A stretch of 64,000 nt of DNA from Prosapia bicincta (taxonomy: Eukaryota; Arthropoda; Insecta; Hemiptera; Cercopidae): assembly GCA_036971475.1 (NCBI GenBank), contig JBAIZL010000001.1, positions 98,874,850 to 98,938,849 on the forward strand, given 5' to 3'. The notes beneath the pieces were generated by a model. That model was not told the DNA's origin and did no database searches. It saw only the letters and a list, made by a program, of their open reading frames with translations. The position numbers were made by a program, and so were the translations under genes. This document shows positions 9,911-20,600 of this stretch, one piece after another (within the stretch, counting starts at the first letter, position 1; the number at the start of each line of letters is the position of its first letter).

Positions 9911-10086
9911 CACTTTTTTGTATTTACTTGGCAGAAAAACCACTACTTACTGATTTATTCAGCAGACGGGTTTTGCGCTAGGTCAGCGCATTCACAGCAT
10001 TGATTAATGCACTGACCTAGCATGAAACGCGTCTACTGAATAAATCAGTAAGTAGTGGTTTTTTGCCAAGTTAATACAAAAAAGTG
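9911..10086. repeat. palindrome of two inverted Penelope-type termini
   Basis: The left arm 9911-9990 (starting CACTTTTTTGTAT) is nearly the reverse complement of 10008-10086 over about 80 bp; the spacer 9991-10007 is 17 bp. Each arm is a copy of the terminal repeat seen at 7750-7877. Homology on the left continues outward to 9869. The arms could fold into a long hairpin. Confidence 0.85.
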
Positions 10087-10213
10087 TAATCCAACTATAA
10101 ATTTAAATGCTAACAAGAGTATCTTCTGTTTCTTAATTAATATTTATAAAAAAAACATGTTATTTATATTTGTTGATTCCAACTTTACGTTAGCTACTAG
10201 TTTTCACTAAGAA

Positions 10214-10392
10214 CACTTGTAAATATTTTACAACTTGCCTATAGTAGCACTTACTTATATTTGTTGAGGACGGATGTTTTAATATTTATGTAACTCTGTT
10301 ACAGTTACAATAGGACACATCTCCCAAAACGGCCGTCTTCAAAAAATATAAATAAGTGGTACTATAGCCGAATTGTAAAATATTTACAAGTG
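10214..10392. repeat. second palindrome of inverted Penelope-type termini
   Basis: Arms 10214-10273 (CACTTGTAAATATTTTACAA...) and 10333-10392 are reverse complements over 60 bp with several mismatches and a 59-bp spacer. They belong to the terminal family of 8813-8925, related to but different from the family of 9911-10086. It lies only 128 bp from the first palindrome. Confidence 0.8.
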
Positions 10393-10399
10393 TATTTAT

Positions 10400-12890
10400 C
10401 AAAAATATTTGTATATATTTAAACCAAGCCATTACACTATCAGATGCGTAGGCAGGAAAACCCACTAAAAGACAAACATATGTATGTGAATACACTCACT
10501 GTGTTTAATAGAGATTGAAAGTGTCCGAGCAGTATTTAAGAGGAGTGGGAGAGGGTAGTCCTTAACTCTCATTATAAAATAACTACATATTTTCTACATA
10601 TTGTAAACAGTAGAATAAAAATGGCAAAAGTGAGGAATAGCCTATAAGTTTGTAATTTGCTGTTAATGCTTTAAAAGTATATGGTATCTATTAGAATTCC
10701 CTATTACATATTTCATGTATAATTATATAGTGATATTATCTGTTTGAAGTAATTAGCCTATATGAATGTATAAGAAATTATTCTATATTTTTATTCTAGT
10801 TTTAAAATATGTTGAAAAAATTAATAAAAATTTTATTTGTTTTAATTTTCATCACTACAAATATATGATGTTTATCAAAGGGTGCTGTTCAAATATATTT
10901 AAAAATTTTTGTCATAAAATATTAGTTTACATTTATTAAAATAGAACATATCAAAGGACAAATCATTATTCAATAAAAACAAAATTAAGGTCAGTTATAA
11001 CTAAAAAAATGTCGGTTGTTAAATGTACAAACAGCAAATTTGTACATGTGGCAGGTTATTCTAAATAGCATTTTCGCTCGTTATCCAACAAATTCCTGAA
11101 CTTGTTTTTAAAACTATTGAATAGCTTATAGGAATAAGATTAATAGTAGTGCAGGACTTTTGTGTCATTTAATAAAAACGTTTATGATTAAATTCAAAAG
11201 TTATAATCTAATGATAAAAAACTATAACTAAGATATTGTTTAAAAAATCAGATGTTCTCACCTAAATGTAGATGGGATTGCAAATAAAAAATTGTGGGAG
11301 ATAAGTAATTTACTGAACTGAATATTCAGTATTATTTATGGATTTTTTAAAAATTGTTATAATATGCCTGTTAATTCTGAGCTATGTGCTCTCTGTGGCA
11401 ACGGTAGTTTGTGTTTTAGAAATCTCTGTAGTTTGCTATAACCATATATTTTAAATGAAAAAATTGACTATAACATGAAAAATCTATTCTGCAGATGCAT
11501 AAAATGTATTTGCACCTTAAATTTAGTGAATGATTAGAACAAAACTAATTCACTTACTCAAACTGATAACAATAGCCAATAATATAACTATCAAATGATA
11601 AAGGGTAATTTGTAGAAATTTGATACATAAAAACAATTTTAAAAATATTTTTAATTCATGTACACAATTACAGAGAACTTAAAAAATTAAAAATATATAA
11701 TCCAATTGGTACAAATAAAATGACTCATGTATTTTTTGATGTTTTACAAAATAAAACTATAGTCGGTGATATTTTCAGATACAGTACCATCTGGATCTCT
11801 GAAACTACTGATTTTACACCATAATGTTTAAATCGACAACTTCACCTAAATTTAAAATATGGTCCTATTGAAATTTTTTTTAATTTAGAAAAATAGCTGC
11901 TATTTTCAAACATTGCATCAACTTTAAAGTTTATAATGGAAGCCCTAATTGGTTTTTAAATTTATTTCTAATTTTAACCTACTTGAAGACAGCACATAAC
12001 TGAAGAAATAAATTTGCTTGTATTTAATGTTAATAACATATTCAAAATTATATTATCACTCGTAATAAATTTTTATAACAAACATTATAAATTTACTTAC
12101 AGGATCTAGCTTTGTTACTGACTTCACTTCAAATTTTTTTAAAAGCATATGCTCAATGTGCCCACCCATATGCTAATGTATTAAATATTATCTTGGCTGT
12201 CGTTTTTTCCACTAACGTAAATTTTATATAAAAGAAAAAAATTGTTCAGCTTTTAGATCTGAGAATCTTGCAGGTTATTCCACCTGTACTTTTAAATATT
12301 TTGAACATTTTTTAATGGAACATGTGAAGTAGATGCACAATCTGGTTGAGTGAATATCTACCTTATAAATAACATGAACTCTCCAATCGCTTATAAAATC
12401 ATATCATCAAGTAACTGAAAATATCCAAACACCCATTAATGTTGTTGTTCATTACTCCATACATTACTAAAAAATAGTATCTACTGCAAACCTAACTAAA
12501 AAGTGCTGTTAAAAAAACATGTATTCAGATTATTATCAACCATCTACTTCAAAAATATTGAATTCTAGAAATTTATTAAGGTACAAAAAAAATATTTAAT
12601 GCATTGTAGTACTGTATTGTTGTAACAATTTGCTTACATTTTGTTATAACGATATTTCAGTTTAACAAAATGTTTTTCGAGGTCCCAATGATTTCTATAT
12701 AATGAGATTTGGCCTGTAATAGAAAATAATTATATAATTCGATAAAGTATTTTTGAATACATTATTATTAACATTAAATTTAGATGACCTTATCTTTCCA
12801 ATAAAGATATTTAAATAAATAAACACACAAAATTATAAATTTTAAAATTGGCTCCAATATTGAAAAATGGTCATTCAGAAAAAAAATGAA
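10400..12890. other. AT-rich gene-free stretch
   Basis: About 2.5 kb with no convincing exon, domain or RNA gene on either strand. It is very AT-rich with many A and T runs. It separates the ABCG and repeat cluster from the - strand gene. Confidence 0.5.
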
Positions 12891-12891
12891 A

Positions 12892-13074
12892 TATTACACT
12901 TTGATATTACTTGCGACCAGACTTTTTGTTAACTAAAGGGTGTTAAATTGTTATCTTACACTTGGAGGAAACGTTTTCGTCTTCTGGAAAAACGTTTCCT
13001 TGAAGTGTAAGTTAACAATTTAACAACCTTTAGTTAACAAAGAGTCTGGTCACAAGTAATATCAAAGTGTAATA
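12892..13074. mobile_element. 183-bp foldback element (near-perfect hairpin)
   Basis: Arms of about 85 bp, left from TATTACACTTTGATATTACT at 12892 and right ending with its complement at 13074, pair with few mismatches around a loop of about 10 bp near 12982. There is no coding potential. It resembles a MITE or an inverted solo element. The internal ACACTTGGAGGAAACGTTTT is mirrored by AAAACGTTTCCTTGAAGTGT. Confidence 0.8.
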
Positions 13075-13269
13075 AGTAATTGTCAACTAGCTCGTCATGA
13101 ACAGCAACAAGATTTTGATATTAAAAAAATTTAAGTGAAGTTATCTATTCAAACTATCCTGTAAAATCAAAACTTTGGGAGTTCCAATGGTGACACACTT
13201 GAAAACATGACCCTAGAGTACTAAATACAAAATATAGTTTTATAAAATGTACCAAATATATTTCAATTA

Positions 13270-13289
13270 TACACACACACACACACACA
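13270..13289. repeat. (AC)n microsatellite
   Basis: About 10 AC units. Confidence 0.95.
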
Positions 13290-13299
13290 GGCTTCATTA

Positions 13300-14360
13300 T
13301 GTACATTATACACTTATAAATGGATAATAGTAATAACTTTATAGGCAAAGACAAATTATTTCCATTTGACTTGACTAAAAAAATATGTTAAACAACTATG
13401 CAAGATTCACAAGCCTTTTAGTTTTACAAGCCTATAAGAAATAAATAAAAAATTTAGAACTTAAAAAACCCTACTGACTTATCAATTAAGGTACATACAA
13501 TACAAACAAACTCTTTAAATAATATATTTATATTTTAACAGCTAATTTGCATGGCTCTTCAGGGACACTTTATTTTAGAAAATTGAGATATAAAAATAGT
13601 AAAACAAATTCACACAATTACACATATAAAAATGTAAAGATAATTGTACAGAATATTATAGGTATAATAACACCCATACATTTCTTTTATTTTTTAGTAC
13701 CATAAACAGTGGTTCTTTTACTTTTATTCTTATTTTCTCTTACAAAGGATGTTATTTCTTTCATACTAATTTTGTTGTATTATTTTTATTTACAGCCTTG
13801 TTTCCCATTAGTTTTCTATCATAATTGTGTGAAATTTAAACTCTCTTTATTGGTCAAGTATTTTATTTATAAAGTTTGCCTGAATTATAAGTTTTTATAT
13901 TTCACTACAAAAAAAAAATATCACATGAATAGAATTTTTTGCTGGATTAACATGTGTTATAATCAAAAGATGAATGTATTACTATAAAAAAATTGTTGTT
14001 CTAAATAATCACTGTTTAAAAATGGTATAGTGTTGAATGGGTGTTATTTCATAGGTTAATATGTAACTTTTATATTATTTTTTATTATATACTTATCTAA
14101 AATAAATCCATACATTTATTTGTCTGTAGATACTCTCATCAATCATTAGATTTTCAACTTTTTATTCTTCAAACTAACTCCTCTTTTAAGGTTCTATATG
14201 AGATACTGTAATCAAGAAAATGTCTTCTGGCTGTAACTTTTTCAATGCTCTTTCTGCCAATCATCATACAATATTTAAATACTTCACTGATCCTTGTTCC
14301 TCAGTTTGGCATTTTAATATTTTTTCTACAATTATTATTCCTAAGTGCTCGAAATACATG
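13300..14360. other. AT-rich non-coding stretch
   Basis: Short open frames here are low-complexity and show no domain. It lies downstream of the - strand gene ending at 14393 and may contain its 3' UTR. Confidence 0.45.
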
Positions 14361-14361
14361 T

Positions 14362-14367
14362 TTTATT
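14362..14367 (-). terminator. candidate poly(A) signal of the - strand gene
   Basis: TTTATT on the + strand (AATAAA on the - strand) lies 26 nt past the stop codon at 14393. It is close to the stop, so a further downstream site is also possible. Confidence 0.35.
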
Positions 14368-14392
14368 TTAATTTCACTTATTTGATTCTTAT

Positions 14393-15200
14393 TCATACTT
14401 TATCTTCACCACTATTTTTGACCTTCCATTTTGGCATTAGATTAAATTGTTCTAAAAACTTACTTTCTTTGAAAATATCTACAAGTTGAACCCTTAACTC
14501 TCTTCCTATGTTATGATCAATGGATGATTTATTACTATCACTGTCAGGTTTGTTGAAAGAATCTTTGTCAAAACTAGAATTTGATAGTATTTTAGTTTTG
14601 TCAAAATACTCATTCTTATTTATGCCTTTAATTGTGGTTTTATCTTCAAGCTGTTTACTAGCACTTCCTAACGTTGAAACATTTTTATGGCAATTAACAC
14701 TCTCTACATCAATATGTTTATGGCAATATTTTTCTATTTCTTTAGAAGACAACTTTCTTATAACTACTGAGCAAGGACGTATTTTAAAATTATTTACCAA
14801 ATAATTTTCATTTTGTAACGATTCTGTTCCTGATAACTGAAATTTTGAAGCATTGGCTTTTACCTTTGCATGATCTGTAAAGGATTGATATTGAAAAATC
14901 TTGTCTAAACCTGAAAGGTGGTTCCAATATTGAGTTGGAGAAGATTCTGAATCATCTATTACCTCTGAATACTGTTCCTTTAAAAACTCCTTTAGAAACG
15001 GTTTGTCTGATTCTACAAGTGGAACAACAGATACTGGCTTTAGTTCTTGTAAAGTTAGTCTCAATTCCTCTGCAGAGTTGTAATTACGATACATAAAAGT
15101 GTGCAGTTCATTTACTTTCAAAACATTGGCAATGAATGTATGATCATGAATAGATCTCCAAGTTGAAGTTAGAAAAATAAATGTCCTTACAAAGTTATTT
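14393..15200 (-). CDS. terminal exon of an unassigned gene, weak SNM1/DRMBL-like segment
   Basis: On the - strand an acceptor TTTTATTTACAG ends at 15201 and an open frame of about 268 codons runs to TGA at 14393-14395. The first third includes YNSAEELRLTLQELKPVSVV and PLVES. This resembles the (H)SSxxEL...LKPxxVxPxV stretch at the end of the DRMBL domain in SNM1-family nucleases (Apollo, Artemis, SNM1A), which act in telomere and DNA-crosslink repair. The HSS signature itself is not kept (NYNS here), so the family call is tentative. The rest is polar, Ser/Lys/Asp/Asn-rich and probably disordered, as in SNM1-type tails, and ends KNSGEDKV. The metallo-beta-lactamase core is not in this exon. 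The gene either starts at the candidate exon 15987-16039 or continues beyond the satellite array. An ATG 20 codons into the open frame's upstream side lies in the intron and is not used if the acceptor is real. Confidence 0.55.
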
Positions 15201-15274
15201 CTGTAAATAAAAGAAAACAAAATAAGTGATCATAATATATTTACATTTAAAAATTAACAGTACTATGTATATAC

Positions 15275-15275
<1 letters not shown>

Positions 15276-15337
<62 letters not shown>
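15276..15337. repeat. (TA)n microsatellite
   Basis: Alternating TA tract of about 60 bp, within the presumed intron of the - strand gene. Confidence 0.95.
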
Positions 15338-15339
<2 letters not shown>

Positions 15340-15986
15340 GTATTAGTGATGGGTCGATTCTAATATACTACAAATTTCCAAATACTGCAATTACCAACCC
15401 AATAGAAATGGGGAAATGTTATTTTTTATGATATTTCAAGAGGCAACTTTGTAACACGATTTATCATTATGATTGATGTTGAATATTCCAGTTATATATT
15501 ACATAATTAATAGTTAACCTGCAAAGCTATGTGCATTCTAATTGGATTAGTGGAAAAGTGATATATTTCAAGAAAGGCACTTTCTAGGAAAATACAAATG
15601 AAAAATTTCTTATTTATGAGTTTCAAATAACAAAACTTGAACAAAAAAAATTATATATATACTAATTACACTCGTTTTAAAATATTAAATCTCTTTGATT
15701 GTGAAGTTAACCAATTTGAACAATTGTACAATTAATCAATTTGTGGTATAGATACGAGATATCTACTTGTAAGGATGCTTCAACAATTAAATGCATTATA
15801 CATACTATGAATCTAAAATTTATTTAAAAAATAGAACTTATAACACAGCGTGGCTTAATCACTTATTTATACTCGGATAAGAACACAAAATTTAGGATTT
15901 TCACTATTTGACCTGCCTAACTTTTAACTATAACTTTATTTACACAGCAACTATTAAACTTCCATACATCCCTCTAGGCATCTTAC

Positions 15987-16039
15987 CTAGGACGCCTTGA
16001 TCCATGTTTCATGGCTTGTGGAAATCTAACATCCTTCAT
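15987..16039 (-). CDS. candidate first exon of the - strand gene
   Basis: On the - strand an ATG at 16039 begins MKDVRFPQAMKHGSRRP. The sequence then reaches CCTAG followed by GTAAGAT, a good donor (GT at 15986-15985). It ends in phase 2, which fits the acceptor exon at 15200 exactly. The joined frame would be 287 codons including stop. No homology supports the peptide, and a DRMBL protein should carry a nuclease core that this gene model lacks. It could therefore be a chance donor or an internal exon. Confidence 0.25.
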
Positions 16040-16161
16040 ATTTTTTACATATATTATCAATGAACAAATTCACAATTAAAAAAAAAATTAAGTAACTTCC
16101 GATTTGTTTTTGAATTTTGATATTATATTATTATTATTGTTGTTGATTAAAATTAGGTTAC

Positions 16162-16359
16162 AATGTTTACAAAAAGTTGTTATAGTGCCGGCGTTATAAC
16201 TGCGATTACGCACTAACGTGACATCATGTTCGATCATGGACGAAAATTTTACCGCCGGATAAGTAAACACGACATAATATCAAACGGCAACCAATGTTTT
16301 ACTGCCCAAAGTGTAAACACGAAATTTTTTTAGAAGAGCGACGAATATTTTATCATCCG
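16162..16359. repeat. decayed left-edge monomers of the 51-bp satellite
   Basis: From 16260 the sequence can be aligned to the monomer (TAAGTAAACACGACATAATA... then CTGCCCA), with many differences. At 16213-16259 a shorter copy is recognisable (ACGTGACATCATGTT...TTTTACCGCCGGA). At 16162-16212 only scraps remain (TTATAGTGCCGGCG). Divergence falls to the right, as expected at the old edge of a tandem array. Confidence 0.7.
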
Positions 16360-16740
16360 TTGTGTAAACGCAACAATATCTTAGAGAGGTGACAGGTAAT
16401 TTACCGTCCAATGTGTAAACGCGACATTATGTTAGAGCGGCAACGGGTATTTTTCTGCCCAATGTGTAAACGCGACATTGTGATAGAGCGGCGAAGAATA
16501 TTCTATCGCCCGAAGTGTAAACGCGACATTATGTTAGAGCGGCGACGGATATTTTTCTGCCCAATGTGTAAACACGACATTTTTTTAGAAGAGCGACGGA
16601 TATTTTATCCCCCGTTGTGTAAACGCAACAATATCTTTGAGAGGTGACGGGTAATTTACCGTCCAAGGTGCAAACGCGATAATATCTTAGAACGGTGACG
16701 GATATTCTATCGTCCGATGTGTAAAGGCGTCATTATGCTA

Positions 16741-19700
16741 GAGCGGCGACGGGTATTTTACTGCCCAATGTATAAACGCGACATTATGTTAGAGTGACGA
16801 CGAATATTCTATCGCCCGATGTGTAAACGCGACATTATGTTAGAGCGGCTACGGATATTTTCAGCCCGATGAGTAAACGCGACATTATGTTAGAGCGGCG
16901 ACGGATATTCTATCGCCCGATGTGTAAACGCGACATTATGTTAGAGTGCCGACGGATATTCTATCGCCCGATGTGTAAACGCGACATTATGTTAGAGCGG
17001 CGACCGATATTTTTCTGCCCAATGTGTAAACGCGACATTATGTTAGAGTGACGACGAATATTCTATCGCCCGATGTGTAAACGCGACAATATGTTAGAGC
17101 GGCGACGAATATTCTATCGCCCGATGTGTAAACGCGACATTATGTTAGAGCGGCGACGGATATTTTTCTGCCCAATGTGTAAACGCGACATTATGTTAGA
17201 GTGACGACGAATATTCTATCGCCCGATCTGTAAACGCGACATTATGTTAGAGCGGCGACGGATATTTTTCTGCCCAATGTGTAAACGCGACATTATGTTA
17301 GAGCGGCGACGGATATTCTATCGCACGATGTGTAAACGCGATATTATGTTAGAGTGCAGACGGATATTCTATCGCCCGATGTGTAAACGCGACATTATGC
17401 TAGAGCGGCGACGGGTATTTTACTGCCCAATGTGTAAACGCGACATTATGTTAGAGTGACGACGAATATTCTATCGCCCGATCTGTAAACGCGACATTAT
17501 GTTAGAGCGGCGACTGATATTCTATCGCACGATGTGTAAACGCGATATTATGTTAGAGTGCTGACGGATATTCTATCGCCCGATGTGTAAACGCGACATT
17601 ATGTTAGAGCGGCGACGGCTATTATTCTGCCCATTGTGTAAATGCGACATTATGTAAGAGCGGCGACGAATATTCTATCGCCCGATGTGTAAACGCGACA
17701 TTATGTTAGAGCGGCGACGGATATTTTTCTGCCCAATGTGTAAACGCGACATTATGTTAGAGTGACGACGAATATTCTATCGGCCGATGTGTAAATGTGT
17801 TATTATGTTAGAACGGCGACGGATATTCTATCGCCCGATGTGTAAACGCGACATTATGTTAGAGTGCCAACGGACATTCTATCGCCCGATGTGTAAGCGC
17901 GACATTATGTTAGAGCGCCGACGGATATTTTTCTGCCCAATGTGTAATCGCCACATTATGTTAGAGCGGCGACGGATAATTTACTGCCCAAAGTGTAAAC
18001 ACGACATATTTATAGAAGAGCGACGGATATTTTATCCCCCGTTGTGTAAACGCAACAATATCTTAGAGAGGTGACGGGTAATTTACCATCCAATGTGTAA
18101 AAGCGATAATATCTTAGAGAGGTGACGGATAATCTATCGCCCGATGTGTAAACGCGACATTATGTTAGAGCGGCGACGGATATTGTTCTGCCTAATGTGT
18201 AAACGCGACATTATGTTAGAGTGCCGACGGATATTCTATCGCCCGATGTGTAAACGCGTCGTTATGCTAGAGCGGCGACGGGTATTTAACTGCCCAAAGT
18301 GTAAACGCAACATTATGATAGAGCGGCGACGGATATTCTATCGCCCGATGTGTAAACGCGACATTATGTTAGAGTGCCAAAGGATATTCTATCGCCCGAT
18401 GTGTAAACGCGACATTATGTTAGAGCGGCGACGGATATTTTTCTGCCCAATATGTAAACGCGACATTATGTTAGAGTGACGACGAATATTCTATCGCCCG
18501 ATGTGTAAACGCGATATTATGTTAGAGCGGCGACGGATATTTTACTGCCCAAAGTGTAAACACGACCTATTTATAGAAGAGCGACGGATATTTTATCCCC
18601 CGTTGTGTAAACGCAACAATATCTTAGAGAGGTGACGGGTAATTTACCGTCCAATGTGTAAACGCGATAATATCTAGAGAGGTGACGGATATTCTATCGC
18701 CCGATGTGTATTCGCGACATTATGTTAGAGCGGCGACGGATATTTTTCTGCCCAATGTATAAACGCGACATTATGTTAGAGTGACGACGAATATTCTATC
18801 GCCCGATGTGTAAACGCGACATTATGTTAGAGCGGCGACGGATATTTTCAGCCCGATGAGTAAACGCGACATTATGTTAGAGCGGCGACGGATATTCTAT
18901 CGCCCGATGTGTAAACGCGACATTATGTTAGAGTGCCGACGGATATTCTATCGCCCGATGTGTAAACGCGACATTATGTTAGAGCGGCGACGAATATTCT
19001 ATCGCCCGATGTGTAAACGCGACATTATGTTAGAGCGGCGACCGATATTTTTCTGCCCAATGTGTAAACGCGACATTATGTTAGAGTGACGACGAATATT
19101 CTATCGCCCGATGTGTAAACGCGACAATATGTTAGAGCGGCGACGAATATTCTATCGCCCGATGTGTAAACGCGACATTATGTTAGAGCGGCGACGGATA
19201 TTTTTCTGCCCAATGTGTAAACGCGACATTATGTTAGAGTGACGACGAATATTCTATCGCCCGATCTGTAAACGCGACATTATGTTAGAGCGGCGACGGA
19301 TATTTTTCTGCCCAATGTGTAAACGCGACATTATGTTAGAGCGGCGACGGATATTCTATCGCACGATGTGTAAACGCGATATTATGTTAGAGTGCAGACG
19401 GATATTCTATCGCCCGATGTGTAAACGCGACATTATGCTAGAGCGGCGACGGGTATTTTACTGCCCAATGTGTAAACGCGACATTATGTTAGAGTGACGA
19501 CGAATATTCTATCGCCCGATCTGTAAACGCGACATTATGTTAGAGCGGCGACTGATATTCTATCGCACGATGTGTAAACGCGATATTATGTTAGAGTGCT
19601 GACGGATATTCTATCGCCCGATGTGTAAACGCGACATTATGTTAGAGCGGCGACGGCTATTATTCTGCCCATTGTGTAAATGCGACATTATGTAAGAGCG

Positions 19701-20600
19701 GCGACGAATATTCTATCGCCCGATGTGTAAACGCGACATTATGTTAGAGCGGCGACGGATATTTTTCTGCCCAATGTGTAAACGCGACATTATGTTAGAG
19801 TGACGACGAATATTCTATCGGCCGATGTGTAAATGTGACATTATGTTAGAACGGCGACGGATATTCTATCGCCCGATGTGTAAACGCGACATTATGTTAG
19901 AGTGCTAACGGACATTCTATCGCCCGATGTGTAAGCGCGACATTATGTTAGAGCGCCGACGGATATTTTTCTGCCCAATGTGTAATCGCCACATTATGTT
20001 AGAGCGGCGACGGATAATTTACTGCCCAAAGTGTAAACACGACATATTTATAGAAGAGCGACGAATATTTTATCCCCCGTTGTGTAAACGCAACAATATC
20101 TTAGAGAGGTGACGGGTAATTTACCATCCAATGTGTAAAAGCGATAATATCTTAGAGAGGTGACGGATAATCTATCGCCCGATGTGTAAACGCGACATTA
20201 TGTTAGAGTGCCAAAGGATATTCTATCGCCCGATGTGTAAACGCGACATTATGTTAGAGCGGCGACGGATATTTTTCTGCCCAATATGTAAACGCGACAT
20301 TATGTTAGAGTGACGACGAATATTCTATCGCCCGATGTGTAAACGCGACATTATGTTAGAGCGGCGACGGATAATTTACTGCCCAAAGTGTAAACACGAC
20401 ATATTTATAGAAGAGCGACGAATATTTTATCCCCCGTTGTGTAAACACGACCTATTTATAGAAGAGCGACGGATATTTTATCCCCCGTTGTGTAAACGCA
20501 ACAATATCTTAGAGAGGTGACGGGTAATTTACCGTCCAATGTGTAAACGCGATAATATCTTAGAGAGGTGACGGATATTCTATCGCCCGATGTGTATTCG
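16741..20600. repeat. about 2.04-kb tandem duplication within the satellite
   Basis: Marker variants recur at a shift of 1987 bp and then 2038 bp. The rare GATGAGTAAACG monomer appears at about 16867 and 18854, the CGACTGATAT variant at 17511 and 19549, and ACCATCCAATG at 18085 and 20123. One extra monomer in the second copy changes the shift by 51 bp. Later a deletion of four monomers changes it to 1834. A third, partial copy carries CGACTGATAT at 21029. Confidence 0.85.

Noticed and set aside
10286..10495. 69-codon - strand frame
   Set aside because: It overlaps the arm of the Penelope-type palindrome and has no recognisable domain.
13154..13354. 66-codon - strand frame with a Val-Cys run
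   Set aside because: It is produced by the AC microsatellite and AT-rich sequence.
13709..14489. Two + strand frames rich in Phe, Leu and Tyr
   Set aside because: The composition reflects T-rich DNA. The second overlaps the - strand exon antisense, and no family resemblance is seen.
14520..14804. 94-codon + strand frame
   Set aside because: Antisense shadow of the - strand exon at 14393-15200.
16088..16270. 60-codon - strand frame with an Asn run
   Set aside because: A trinucleotide-like ATT repeat plus decayed satellite monomers, with no other support.
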